Positions 35,975-48,837 of a DNA stretch of 64,000 nt are shown piece by piece. A model generated the notes under the pieces. That model ran no database searches and was not told the origin of the DNA. It saw only the letters and a program-made list of their open reading frames with translations. The stretch covers positions 70,801,266-70,865,265 of the forward strand of contig JBOZIK010000001.1 in the NCBI GenBank assembly GCA_051453625.1, in the 5' to 3' direction. The stretch is from Welwitschia mirabilis. Its lineage: Eukaryota; Gnetophyta; Gnetopsida; Welwitschiales. Numbering within the stretch: the first letter of the stretch is position 1; each line of letters begins with the position of its first letter. The position numbers and the translations under genes were made by a program.

Positions 35975-38900
35975 TTATACACATTAGAGTAAACTAACTT
36001 CAAGTTTCTTATGACTTTATAATTTCCCTTTTAAAATGGCCATCTCATTACTTACAATATTATTAATCATAAAAATGACCCACTTCATGCATATATCTTG
36101 CTATCTCCATTATCATAACAATAATTACCAAAGATATCTAAGTAGAGAACATCTAAAAAATAAATAAAATATTGGTAGTATTGAATAAAAAATAGAAGTT
36201 TATCACTTACTAGAATCTCTCTTTCATTTCTACCTTTACACATAATGTATAATTATGGATATCCTTTATCAATCTTAGGCCACATGAAAAAGGTGAAGAG
36301 ATAGTCTTTATGAAAAACTATTAATAAAATAAGTTTTAACATGGTTTGTTGGAATGAAATTTTTAAAAAAGGATTAAAAAGAATTTAAGAACTCAAGACT
36401 ATCTTAAGGATTAACATTAGACCTTCAAAAAAATTATTATAATAGTTACATAATTATAACGAGTCTTAGGTTATAATCATAAAGGGAAAATAATTACATG
36501 AATTTGTATAATATGTTCATCATTTTTTAGTCATATCTTATGTAGAGAAATTTTAACACCATTTAATGTAGATATTAAGACATAAATGAGTTCATAATCT
36601 AACTCTACTATTAATTATCATGAGAAAATTTAGCTACTTAAGAATTGAAATATTATATTATTGACTTCAAAAATTTGAATCTTGATTTATAAGCTATTAA
36701 TAGATAATCTTTTAATAAAGTCAGTTTGAGAAGATAGGGCATACAAATTCTATTACCATGTCATTTTATGGAAGCAATGAGATCATGATTGGCTCTAATA
36801 GCATACAAGATAAATTTGTAAATTTTGTAAAACAAATACATTTAAAACATGGTCTTATCAAGTTATAGATTTAGCATTATTATAAGATAGGTTAAAGGAG
36901 AATTAGAGTCTTATATTACTTTTATTTCACTAAAAAATTTGAAAGGCTTAGATCTCAAGGCTTCTTAAGATAAAAAAGGATTTACAAGCTTTTATGTAAA
37001 AGTCATTCCTTAATAGTTAGAAACTTATAGTTATACTTCAAGCAAAATAACTCTTCTTAGAATAGATATTCCTTGTAATGATTTCCTATTTCATCTTTCA
37101 TCTTTAATGGGGTAAAGAGTCATAAAGTTCATTAGTTAAATATGATTCTTAGGGTTTCAAGAAATCCATTAAGAATTATGACCTAGCTTTATTACAAATA
37201 TTACTTTTTCCATGATTTTTAGATAATGGACAAAGCATTAGTGGTGCTATCTGGTGTTATCTCATTATTTCATAGCCTTAGCCTTACACATACATAAAGG
37301 AGAATAGCTCCTATCCATGATTCAATGTTCATCAAATTATATTTTCTCAACCTATGAATGATAAGAAAAAAAATTAAAGGATTTTCCCCCCTTAAATTAT
37401 CATTTTTATTAAACATTTTAATAAGAATTATCCATTCTAGATGGAGATGTTTCTCATTATTAGAATTACTAGGTAGAGGTATTTTGCATTATTAAACATT
37501 ACGTAAGAGTTATTATTATTAAAATTGATAAATATTTTCTCACACTTATGGATAAATAATATGATATTTTTAGTATAATCTTTAATGCAATATGAATGAT
37601 CTATTTAACATATGAATATTTTATCATCTCTCTCGAATGATTTCTTAGAATACAAAGTTAATATACAATAAAACAAAGGACTTTAGTCTCTTAATAAACT
37701 AGATTTGAATTTGATATTCCAAAAAGCTTTATATAGATTAAATCAATATTAAGAACATAGTTTAAAAAAATTAATAGTTTCTTTTGTATTTTTATTACTT
37801 TTACATTTTACTCAAGTAAGCCAAATATAATGTATGTGTTAAGAAATTTTGAGGTCTTCTTTATGTTTACACATATTTATATTATTTGATATTATTTTAA
37901 TCTTCAATAGTAAGATGAGTTATAGATAGGGTTATTTTTTAAACATTGATTTTAATAATTCTAATAATGATATGTTTCTCTCCCAAGAAAAGTATGTAAT
38001 ATATTTATTAATTCAAAATTTAGCATAAGTTATTATAGATCTTTGAGTTCACTTATAGATCTAGGTATTAATTTAATAGTAGATAGATAACACTATGTGC
38101 CTAACACAAGCATAGAATATGTTTTTGTTTTTTTGGTTATTAAATATGTCCTATGTGGTTCTTTATCCACAGTTAATTTTAAAATCAACAAATGGCAATC
38201 ATTGCACTTAATAAGCAGTGAGATGCTATGTATCCTTACACACCTATGCATGCATCACTATAGCCTAAAGGATCAACAAGTTTCAAAAATCTTGTTACAA
38301 CACTTTTAGTAGTATCTTATATATAAATGATTAAAAATTTATGTTTTTTGAGAAATTTATTATCATAAACACTATCATAATAACAAAACTAATCAAATAT
38401 TCTAATGAAGACAAAACATACTATTTTAGATAAGGATATTTAAAGAAACATAAGTAAGGTAGGAAAATCATATAAAAACAACTTCAAGAGCTATATATAA
38501 GTAATTGAATTTAGATAAATAAATATCCATGTAATTGAATTCACAAAATCAATGGAGTAAGAGAAGGATGAAGATATGAAAAGATGACTTATTTAGTAAA
38601 AATTTTATGAAGTCCTAAAATTTAATTAATTGAAACTTATATGAAAAGCTTTAATAATTATTGTGTTGAACATGTAGAATAGATCCTTAAAAAATATGGC
38701 TAGAATGGTCTTTTCTTAGTGTATTTTAACATTCTTTAAGAATTTTATTTACTAGTCTAATGATGACTATTTGACCTTGCAATTGAAATTTTTAAAACTC
38801 TATTTAAATATTACTCATCATAATACATAATCTCTTTATTTATTTAATACTTAATTTTTTCTCTTTAAATATCAGTCCATAGAAAATATGAATCTTTATA

Positions 38901-39300
38901 CTATGTCCATTTCTAAGGTTCTATTTTAATAGCAAAATAGAATTCTATAACTTCGTGGTTAATTTTACAAAATGTCTTTCAACCCAAAAACATATGTATA
39001 TATATAAAGTCATAAGTTAAAAATAAGAAAAACTTAAATCTTGAATGGATAGGCCATAAATAGGGTATTGCTACTCCAATTAAGATTAAAAAACTAATTA
39101 ATTTTTTGATGCATTATTAAAATTAAAAGATAACTAAAGTTTTCCATAAAGAAAAGAAGAATCTTTTACCAATAGAATGGGATAACGTTCATATATTCCA
39201 TTTTTGCTTTGCATCATTCATAACTCTTTCTCCATGTATGTATGCATGTGGGTTTTTACTAGCTTTGATGTTTTTCAAAATTTAGAAAAAGCCGAAGGGT
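35975..39300. other. Unassigned sequence between elements A and B
   Basis: No coding frame, LTR or PBS was recognised. It is flanked by two diverged copies of the protease tail (35,830-35,970 and 39,340-39,490). That suggests either an insertion plus later rearrangement, or simply two truncated elements with old sequence between them. Confidence 0.5.
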
Positions 39301-39500
39301 TTTAATGGAAAACTATCACTTTTTGTATAATAGCCCATTGTATTACTGATATTAAAACTAGAATAATGGAATATCACTTAGGAAATAAGAGGTTTGCCAT
39401 TAAACTTTTTAATGCTACTGAAAAGGATTTAAGAGATGAGTTGAATATTAAAGGAAAAATTAAACCAACTCTATTTTTACAACATCATTCACTTGAAGAA
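39300..39500 (+). pseudogene. Protease C-terminal piece of element B
   Basis: It reads CIIAHCITDIKTRIM, then NKRFAIKLFNATEKDLRDEL and IKPTLFLQHHSLEES. The matching text in element A is ATTHCIIDTRVGTM, GNRTFIIRVFDASEKG and IKPTLFLH. The upstream half of the protease is missing. Confidence 0.7.
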
Positions 39501-39879
39501 AGCTGACTAATGCTTTATAAGCCTACTTGTTTAATGATCCACTTAAAGTAAAAAACTTTAAAGATTTTAATGATGATGAACTTAACTATGAGTATCTAGA
39601 TACTGACTAATTTGATCAAGAGAGTATAGAAACTAAAATTGTAAACTATGTAAAAGTTTAAAATCTAAATAAAATTAATATTCTTATTTTAAGGGAGGTT
39701 GTCCACCCCTGTTATCTAGATGATATTCTAAAATAATAGTCAGCTTTAAAAAAAATTCAATATAAAATTCAAATATGAATTCAAATCTTATACCCTTACT
39801 TAGTGGATAAAAATATATGTTTTTGTGTAGCGACTAGAACAAACCTTTAATAATCAGCTAGAATCTTTCCCTTTAACAA

Positions 39880-40720
39880 TAGTTAATTTTAGTCTCACTT
39901 TTTAAATCTAAGGTTAATGCATTTTCTTGGTCCTACAAAGATTTAACAGCCATTCCTATCTCCAATATTCAACATAAAATATACCTTAAATATAATGTAA
40001 AACTTATCAAGAAACCCCAATGTAAACTAAATCTAGCTCTTAAACAAGTTGTAAAGAAAGAAATCATTAAATTAATGGATGTTAAAATTATTTATACTAT
40101 AGCTGATAGTAAGTGGATTATCCCTTTAATGGTAGTGCCTAATAAAGATTGGATGTGAAGAATGTGTATTAAGTTTAGAAGGACATGTCTTTTATTACTT
40201 TCTTTATGAGTATAGTGGTGATAATTAGGTTTGTATTACAAGTAAGAATTAGGCTGAAATACTTTTACTTCATCTTTTAGAACTTTTCTTTTAGATGCAT
40301 GCCTTTTAGAACTTTTTCTTTTAGACGCATATCCCTTAAAATATGTAACTCTCTTTGTAATTTTTAATGTACAATGATGGGTATCTTTTCTTATATGTTA
40401 GAGGATTCAATTAAAATTTTTACGAATGACTTATCAATCTATGATGAAAAATTTGAATAAATCTTAAAAAGGTTAGAAAAGTCCTTAATAGATGCATTAC
40501 TAATGATCTATATTTAAGTTGGGAGAAAAGTTTTTATTAGTTAATAGTAGAATTGCCCTATGTCATTACATTTCTAATCAAGGAATACAAATAAATCTTA
40601 AAAATGTTAGTATCATTAAAAACCTACCTCCTCCAATAAATGTAAAACAAATTAGCATCTTTCCTTGGTTATTATGGTTTTTGTCATTGTTTTACATAGG
40701 ATTATGCTAAAATTTTTAAT
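39880..40720 (+). pseudogene. Reverse transcriptase of element B, decayed
   Basis: The N-terminal block near 39,985-40,155 reads LALKQVVKKEIIKLMDVKII then YTIADSKWIIPLMVVPNK, matching the usual VVxKEVLKLLDAGIIYPISDSxWVSPVxVVPKK. The middle is deleted or scrambled (40,160-40,370). The catalytic region near 40,400 reads MLEDSIKIFTNDLSIYDE, so the FMDD or YxDD box has become FTND. Further on are LSWEKFLLVNSRIALCHYIS and NLPPPINVKQISIF, corresponding to the WEKCHF...GHxIS and LPPPxxVKxIRSF motifs. Frames change at least twice. It would have copied element RNA into DNA; it cannot now. Confidence 0.8.
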
Positions 40721-40799
40721 TCCTTTACTGATTACTTTAAAAAATATAAATTTAATTAGAATAAATCCTTTTAGCTTTCTAGTAGTACACTTAAAGATA

Positions 40800-41256
40800 A
40801 AATCTCTTTCACACCTATTATAATAGAACCTAATTGGAATAAATATTTTAAGTTAATGTGTGATGCTAATAATATTGCCGTGGATGGAATTATTGGATAA
40901 AAATATGAAAATGATTTTAAATTTATATCTTATTCATAGTAACACGTTGTTTAAAGCTCAAATAAATTACATGAATACTGAAAAAGGAATGTAGCAATAA
41001 TCTTTTGCCTTAACATCCTTAGATATTATTTTTAGGCTTTTATACGAATGTTTATATCAATCATGTAGCTATTATGTACCTTATGAATAGGAAATATTCT
41101 AGTGCTATATTCATTAGATGGATCCTCCTTATTCAAGAATTTAATTTAACCATCATTGATAAAGTAAGAAAGAATAATTATGTATCATATCATTTATCAC
41201 ATCTTTCTTCTTCTCTGCATGATCTTATGATTAATGATACATTATTTAATGAATAA
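40800..41256 (+). pseudogene. RNase H of element B, decayed
   Basis: Near 40,860 a frame reads LMCDANNIAVDGIIG, matching CDASDYAVGAVLG including the first catalytic Asp. The end of the domain (41,074-41,240) reads YLMNRKYSSAIFIRWILLIQ, EFNLTIIDK and YVSYHLSHL, as in the RLIRWxLLLQEFDLEIxDK...VADHLSRL pattern. The catalytic Asp in VADHL is replaced (SYHL). Confidence 0.75.
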
Positions 41257-41433
41257 CTCTTTGTCGTATCTTCGACGTATCCTTATCCTTGATATACTAA
41301 TATAATTAATTATCTTGTTATCATGAAAATACCACAACATTAAAAGTACAATTAAATAAAATTTATTCTCCATAGAAAAGATGATTATGAATGGATAGAG
41401 CCACATCTTTATCATAGGTGCAAATAATAAGTC

Positions 41434-42616
41434 ATGAGAAAATGTATGCCCAAAAGGGAAAAATTAGATATCCTTCATCTTTGCTATGGTGATGTTTGTG
41501 AAGTTTATTTTAGTGGGCATAAAATAGCTCTAAAGTCTTTTACTCTTATTTTTATTAGCCTAGACTTTTATAGGATTCTTTTGATTTTACTAAAAGGTGT
41601 AATGCTTGTCAACATTATGGTAGTCTTATTTGTTCTCAAGAGATGTTTCTTAAACATATTCTTAAATGTGAATCTTTTTATCATTATTAAATTGATTTTA
41701 TAGGCCCTATTAAACAACTTTCTAATGATAATAACTATATCTTAATTGTTGTTGATTATGTTATTAAATGGGTTAAAGCTATTCCTACTTCTATGAATGA
41801 TGTCCTAACTATTTGTTCTTTTCTTAGAACTTATATTTTTCAATTTTTTAGTTTTCCTTAAAATTATCATTAGTGATCAAGGAACTGATTTTATTAACCA
41901 ACGTTTTAGGAAACTTCTTTTTTCCACTGAAATTAAACATAGAGTAGCTTATGCTTATCATTCAGAAACTAATGATTAAGTTAAAAATGCAAATAGAGAA
42001 ATAAAAAAAGTACTACAAAAAATTATCTTTGTTAATAAGAAGTCTTGGGCTTCTAAGCTTAACTATGTTCTTTTGGCTTACTATACTACTTAGTATAATT
42101 CTCTTTGTTTATTGTATTAAAACTTATTTACAGAAAATTTTGTGTTTTAACTATTGATGTATGTTATAGCTCTTATTGTTCTTCTCATCAACTTAATCTT
42201 ATAGATCTTTATGAAAATATTAAACACATATTAGTCCAACTTGATCACTTAGATTAAAAAACATACTTGTACTATACATCATCAACTAATTCATAAATCC
42301 TATAATAAGTTCAAACATGATAGAAAGTTATTTCATAAAAAGTTTTAACATGGTTAACTTATTTTTATACAATAATAAAGTACATGTTTTACATAACAAG
42401 TTGACCTCTAAATGGTTAGATATTTATCTTATAGAGAAAGTACATTCTAATAGATTTGTTAAGATTTCTGACTTAGAAACTAAGAATATTCAGAAAGTGA
42501 ATGGACAAAGGTTGAAAACATTTGAAAAACCTTTCAATGTAATCTTAGACATGATAGAAGTGATTGTTTTAGAGCTTTTCCTCAATGAAAAGGACTTACA
42601 CCCTATCATTGTCTAA
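41434..42616 (+). pseudogene. Integrase of element B, decayed
   Basis: The zinc-binding part reads LHLCYGDVCEVYFSGHKIAL, with the usual GGHF histidine changed to Tyr. After a frameshift, CNACQ keeps the CxxC pair (about 41,600). The core has IDFIGPIKQ (first Asp, about 41,690), VVDYVIKWVKAIPTSMND, IISDQGTDF (second Asp, about 41,875) and NANREIKK (Glu, about 41,995), so the D, D and E positions are still readable. The C-terminal end (42,317-42,616) is a 99-codon open frame with KLTSKWLDIYLIEKVHSNRF and VNGQRLKTF, the Athila/Tat integrase tail. Confidence 0.8.
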
Positions 42617-44790
42617 ATTGTCTCTTAGATTATTCCTTTGGTGCATGTTATGATGTTACTTGATCATCTTTAAATCTTGACTTATGTGTTTTCTTTATAA
42701 AGTTTCCATAACTAGTATTTGTACTTGGGCATTTTTATTTTGATAAGATTGGATTCATTTAATATTAAGACATTCACATTTCTATGAACTCTATTTTAAA
42801 GGAATATGTATTGGTTCTTATTCTTTTTCTTAATGGTGTGAGATATTTGATTATTTAGGTATGTTCTTTTCTATCTTTTATCTTACTTATTCACCTTCAT
42901 CTTTTTGAGTATGTGATCATGTGGCAATTAGTTGTGTTAAAAAAAAAAAGAAAAAGAACAAGAAGAAATAATGATCATGATCTATTGTATATATGCTAAA
43001 ATACAAAATCATCATGATGTCCTACTACACTGGGGTGAATGTTTCTAGAAGGAATCTTTGACAATGTTAGTAACTGTGGAAACCTCATTGGGAAGTTAGT
43101 TGGTCATGCATCATAAGTCCTTACTTCTTTGACTGTGATTGCACTTCCTTCATCATGGAAAGCGTAATACAGCTTTAAGGTTCTAGAATCAATGGAGTTT
43201 GTGATATCATCAGAGGTATTTCTTATTTCTTAGATTCTTAGTAGTCCACATGATCATTTTACCTTTGAGGATTCAGATGTTTTTGAGGTGTGAGTTTGTG
43301 ATTTCATTTTTAAGTAGCTTTTGATCTTAGTATTCATTGTTCTAATCATTTGATCTTTGGTAGTATCATAATCACTACCTTATTGAGTGGAATTTTATAG
43401 ATTTGATATGTTTTGTAATACATTTTTACTTATGTAGCTTTATGATGTCTTCCAAGGGAGTTTGTTAGGTTAGAATTTAGGGTAGGTAAGCTATCTTCTT
43501 TACGTTCCTTGTATTTCTTTTCATTTTATTTTCTTTATTTATTTAGTTTATTATTTCCAAGTCATTTCCCTACTTTTTTTAATATCTAAAACCTTATCAT
43601 TTAATAGTTTTATTATTATCTTTCATGTTATAAAAAATTGACTTTATTTTAGCATTTTAATTAGATAATTATATCTTAATATTCATAATTTTTATGAGTT
43701 TCCTTTGATTATTTTGGAGTTCTACATATTTTTAGGATTTTTTATTATTTTATACACATTTGTTTAATTTTATTTGATATATTTCATCCTAGTTAGTGCA
43801 TTTTTTATTACTCAGCCTTTAATTCTTTTGTATTTTCCTCTTGATATTCATTCATTGCGACTCTTTATCATTCTCAATTTTTAAAATATTTTGATACCTT
43901 CACGAAGAGATTTGAGCCTAACTTTTTGACTGACATCTCAACTTTTTTGAAAATGTTTAAAGATCCATCATCCATATGGTCATCCAAATAATACTAAAGG
44001 ACAACATTAGGATTTTTTTTGACAAACATCCTAGGGTTATCATCCAGATAATGCGATTGCATGATACTATGATAAAACCATGGATTAACTTCTTTTTTCT
44101 TTTTTTTTTTTCATTTTATGTTATTTTTTATCATTATCTTAAGAGAAAATAGTATTCCTACACGTTGCTAGGTGCTAGAACTTGTCTCAGTTAAATTCTT
44201 GCACTAGATTTCTAGATTTTAGTAGATTCTAAAAAATGAAGTATGTTTCTCTCTCCCTCATTTTTTATAATTTTTTCTTTCGTTTTTTAGCCTTTTAACA
44301 TATAGTATCCATTTATGTTGTTTATTTTTTCAATATTTTCAATTAGAAACTTATGGATCTTGTTTTCACTATGTATTTTACAAGTTATGATGAATTTTGT
44401 GGTTTATGATGCAGAATTAGGTTTTCAACTTTAAACTTCATTTTCTCGTAAATCATAGTTTGAAATATACTTATCCTTTGAGGAAAATTAATTTTTACGA
44501 TACACTCTATGTTTCTAGTAAATTAGAGTTTTTGTTTAAGAACTTTTATTTTTTACCTTATGTAGGGCCCACCTAATTTATAATTTTTAACTTTTTCAAA
44601 CATTTTAAATTTTTCATCACACAACTAAATAATATAGGATGTATTAAACACTTTTGGATGGGGAAGAACATATTTTCATAATTTTTACACATTTTATACC
44701 AGTTTATGAGGTCATTTCAAGCATTCACGTGATGTATTTTAGCTATATTCACCTAATCTTGCATAACATATTGCATTTTTATGACTGAGT
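42617..44790 (+). other. Post-integrase noncoding spacer of element B
   Basis: Homologous to 190-2,939 in element 1. It contains a purine tract (42,938-42,968) and inverted-repeat words near 43,970-44,051. No coding frame was seen. Confidence 0.6.
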
Positions 44791-45547
44791 AGATCATGCA
44801 CATGTAGAGCTAGATAAGCTAAGGCTAAGGCTATTAAGTAGGAGGTGGGTCTATTAGAATCATCGAAGGTTGAGTATGCAAAGCTGATATAGTCTCCACC
44901 TTGACATGTTAGATATTTTACCATTCAATCAGCTACTATCCATATAAAGAGATACTTTGGGGACTTTGTGAGCTAGTTAGATTTAGAGGTAGATCAGATG
45001 ATCACAGATTTATAGCTTTAATGGATCTTAGATGCACAAAGAGTATACTATGTATCTAAGACCAAGGAGTTTTATGACATGATGCATATAAAGTATCATC
45101 TCGATGCTCATGGTTATCTTGTGGATATAATCATAGCTATAATTTTGTGTTATAAGAATCATCCTTCCAAATCACATTACAATAATCACTAATCTTATTA
45201 GTATTGGGAGCATTCATATATGTTTAGCTAGTGGAACAGAGGAGCAACATATGTATGGCATAGTACTAGACATCACAACTGATTTAGCTATGGATAAGTG
45301 AGGCATTTTAGTTACACAGTTGAATCCTTTCTACTAAATTTTATATAGAGGACTGATTCATAACATCATTCCATCCTTCCATGATAGTTATGCTATATGT
45401 TTCATCTACAAATTTTAATAGTGTTTAGACAGGATGAGCAAATAAATGTATCCACATTTATCTAGAGGAGACTTAGGTCTATGATTGAGGCATGTCAGCT
45501 TTAAACTCTAGGATATTCATGTCTTCTCTTAGTCATGTTTAGATGCT

Positions 45548-46592
45548 TGTTGCATTATTAATTTAGGGTTATTTAATGGGGTTTTATGAGTTATTTTGTA
45601 GGACTTTTATATAGGTTTAGATGCAATTCTAAGGATTTTAAGATATAAGAGGAAATCTCAGAAAAGTGGAATTCTTATCTAAATTTGATGTATTATAGGT
45701 ACTTTCTGATGCATAAGCTTTGAAAAAGGATTAGTGAAAAAATGATAAATTCTCTTCAAGAAAATGATAAAATAAGATTATCATCTCCTCCGTCATTTCC
45801 ATGATAGGCAGGATAACCACTATGATATAGACTACTAGGTTATCATTTTGAGAATATTTTATAATGTATTGTTATCCCTCTTATCATCTAGATGATAGCC
45901 TAAATGACAGTGACATGTAATCAACTCTGATAGTGACCCATAACCATTTCATCCATTCTGAGTTGTAAATGAGTACACCTTTCTACACCTACCATTTGTC
46001 CTTTTCTACTATACTTTTTTATAAATAAGTCCTCCTTTGACTCTTGTTCTTATCTTCATTGCAGTGGACATTCTAGTGATAGAAGATCGAAGGGTGGAAG
46101 ATCCATCTTCAGTGTTATAGAAAGAGATGCACTTGGTATATGGTTGTGTATCATCCATTGAGACCTAGTTGTTTTATAATCAAGATGCTTGTTACTCTTT
46201 CTTAATATAAACTTTATTTGTTTTTATATTTTCATGTTATATTTTTTGATTACCCTTATGGTTTATGATTTCCCTTGATCTGATGACAATTTCTTGGATA
46301 ACATAGATCATCAAGGGTAGCTTTTATTAAGTTTGAAAGAAATTAAAATTAGTTTAGATTGCATATTTCATTTTGCATTGTACTTTACTTTTTACATTTA
46401 TTATTTATTTCTAGTTTCTAGTATTCATTTGTAAAGCAATCTCAGTCTCATTTCATAGACTTTAATGAGATATGACATTTTGGATCTACTCCCACTCATA
46501 CTAGTGTGTTGTATTGTGTAAGATATCTATTTTGGTTATAAATGACAGAATCTTTTTGAATGGAAAAACTTGCACAAATACACACTGCAATA
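45548..46592 (+). repeat. LTR4, solo LTR inserted in element B
   Basis: A complete LTR of 1,045 bp with no internal region on either side, flanked by perfect 5-bp repeats ATGCT (45,543-45,547 and 46,593-46,597). It starts TGTTGCATTATT and ends CTGCAATA. TATAAATA is at 46,020. It is closest to LTR3. A 16-bp perfect palindrome TATCATCTAGATGATA lies at 45,882-45,897. It was formed by LTR-LTR recombination after a full insertion. Confidence 0.9.
46020..46027 (+). promoter_or_regulatory. TATA box of LTR4
   Basis: TATAAATA, same position as in the other LTRs of the family. Confidence 0.6.
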
Positions 46593-47128
46593 ATGCTTAA
46601 ACATACCCAAGATTGTGGATGAGAAAAGATTCATGCATGCATAAACTTTAGTTCATTACCTGTAGGACATGAGCATCTAGGTACTAAAAGAGGTAAAGAG
46701 ATCTTAGATATAGAGACCTATGACTGGTGCTTCTATAAGAAGATTTAGATCCTCCTATCAGATACTCTAGAGACTATTAGAGGGATGATAGGCTAAAGCA
46801 TATCTACACTAGACTATAGGATCTAGATGGTTGAGAGGAGAGTAAATCACATTAAGAAGCAGCTAGTGAATGTGCAACAGTGCATCTTATGGATAGACCA
46901 TTATTTAATGGTAGATATTCTAAATATAGTTTTATTATAATAAGATAAAATGGCATTGACAATTATGATATTACTTAACTACTATTTTCCTATAGATCCT
47001 AAGTATTCTCCCTCTTCTCCTCTTATACCTAAGCCTATTGTCCACTAGGATTTTATCATAACTAGATGAGGAAGTGATTTCTTATTATTATATTTTCATA
47101 TCTTCTCCTTTATGTATTGTATAAAACT

Positions 47129-47131
<3 letters not shown>

Positions 47132-47159
<28 letters not shown>
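47132..47159. repeat. (TA)n microsatellite
   Basis: About 14 uninterrupted TA units in the 3' region of element B. Confidence 0.9.
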
Positions 47160-47163
<4 letters not shown>

Positions 47164-47604
47164 TTATTTTTTAGTATCATTATGATGTATGTCTCTAGTG
47201 TTATCTTTTATGCATATTTTTACATATCATTTTTTCATACTTCATGATGATGATTATCTATGCTATATATATTTATTATACATTTAAGTGAGGATCTATT
47301 AATCATTAGTGTATTTAATGTTATTTTTTTAAAAAAAAGCTTTTATAAACTTCCATTTTTTAAGAATAATTTTTCAACTTGTTATCCCCTCCATCATCTG
47401 AATGACCACTAGGACAATAATACAACCAGTTGTACTACATAGGTGAAATGTTCAGTTATCTGTTTTTGACATTTTTGTTTTACATTTTAAGATTTATAAA
47501 AATCTTTTTAAGTTTATTTCATAGTTAGATAATTTATTTATTATTAAATAATTTGGCTCACAATCATGGTTGTTCACTTGGTTTTATTAAGAACTGACAA
47601 GGCT

Positions 47605-47614
47605 AAATGGAAGG
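47605..47614 (+). other. Polypurine tract of element B
   Basis: AAATGGAAGG lies 3 bp before the LTR5 start, after ACTGACAAGGCT, exactly as before LTR1. Confidence 0.75.
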
Positions 47615-47617
47615 CTA

Positions 47618-48837
47618 TGTTGTGCTACCAAATTATATGTATTTGATAGGGTATTTTAAGTACTTTTGTAAGATATTAGATAGGTTATGTTGAATTTTGG
47701 AAATACTGGAGAGATAAGGTAAATGTCATAGAAATATGCAATCTTCACTACATATGATAGCATTGAAAGCAATTTACAATACTTCCTGTCTAAAAAAATA
47801 GTCCTACAATAAAAAATACTAATGTAATATAAGAAATACTTTATATAATCCTATCTTCCACCTAATCATTTGGACAATTGTATGAATGAAAAATATACTT
47901 AAGCTAAGGAGGATGCCTACTAGATCAATCTGGTAGTTGATGTGGAATTCTTATGATATGGCATCATCTCTTGTGACATTTGGATGATTAACAGGATAAC
48001 ACATGAAATATATGCTCCATCAAACTTCACCAAACTTAGTCCATGTGGCTTATATCTTCTTACACAATTATTAGAATTCTTAGTATGTCTGTTTATATTT
48101 TCTACTTTTCAAGTCTATTTTGTAATAAATACCTCTTCTATTATTGACTCCACTTTTATCTTCATTTGCATCAAAAATTCTCATGATAGGAGATTGAAGG
48201 GCTAGAGGTTCAGCCATTATTATTGTAGAGAGATGTCTTTCTTAGTGTCAAGCTATGTATCCTTTATTAAGGTATTGCTTTGTAACATAGATGTTGGTTC
48301 ATTTTTATTCAAAACTCTATTTTTATTTTCATATATTTTAATTTGTGCATCTTCCTTATGGTTTATATTACCTATGATTTTGTAATAGCTTTTATGATGA
48401 TATAGATAATGAGGATAAACTTTGTTAAGATTAACATTATTAGTTTAGCTACATTACATTACATTTTCTTAATAAACTTTGCATTATTTTCATATTCTAT
48501 TTGACATACAAAATAGCTTAGGTTTTTCTTGTCCTAGTAACGACTTTTCTTAATTGATTTAGATTATTTAAGATCAATCTATATGATATATTAATTTGTT
48601 AATTAGATAAAAGTTGTATTTAGAATAGGACTTTTATTTCATTTTCATAATGTGTTTGCATTGTTATTTCTACATTGTTAGTTTGGTCTACTTTAAAGGT
48701 ACATAGTGTTTTTTTTAAAAATCAATTCTCTTTATTCTCACTTAAGTTGGAGTTAACTCTATGATAAACTTATTTCTAAGATAGAGTAGAATAGTATAGA
48801 ATTTGGATTTAAATTTTATGCAACTTTACACCTCTCA
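47618..48837 (+). repeat. LTR5, 3' LTR of element B (subfamily A)
   Basis: It starts TGTTGTGCTACCAA and ends near CACCTCTCA; the end is approximate. It shares AAAATCAATTCTC and the GATAGGAGATTGAAGGG block with LTR2 and LTR6. It is clearly different from LTR3 over the TATA-downstream region. Confidence 0.75.

Larger units (their letters stand above)
44800..47060 (+). pseudogene. Third ORF of element B, decayed and split by LTR4
   Basis: The first part (44,800-45,547) contains KTKEFYDMMHIKYHLDAHGY, parallel to ETREFYDTMHIKRRLDIRGQ in element 1. The second part (46,598-47,060) corresponds to element 1 at 3,760-4,200 (GTACTAAAAGAGGT near 46,680, a coiled-coil-like stretch, then a proline-rich tail near 47,000). 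Removing LTR4 and one ATGCT makes the two parts contiguous with respect to element 1. Function unknown. Confidence 0.55.
39300..48837 (+). mobile_element. Element B: Athila-like Ty3/gypsy element, 5' truncated
   Basis: In order: protease tail, RT, RNase H, integrase, spacer, third ORF (split by LTR4), PPT and LTR5. There is no gag or 5' LTR. It should not be joined with element A, because LTR3 and LTR5 belong to different subfamilies and the protease tail is present in both. Confidence 0.75.

Noticed and set aside
39300-42616. Integrated pararetrovirus (caulimovirid) instead of a retrotransposon
   Set aside because: Integrase, LTRs, PBS and PPT are present in Ty3/gypsy order, and no movement-protein or coat-protein signature was seen.
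45569-45573. Earlier LTR4 start at TAATGGGG
   Set aside because: No target duplication fits that start. Moving the start to 45,548 by comparison with LTR3 gives perfect ATGCT repeats.
47132-47159. (TA)n as a regulatory or AT-hook site
   Set aside because: Simple microsatellite within noncoding 3' element sequence; nothing else supports a role.
31627-48837. LTR3 and LTR5 as the two ends of one 17-kb element
   Set aside because: The LTRs are of different subfamilies, the protease tail is duplicated, and the flanks TTACA and TTAAT do not match.
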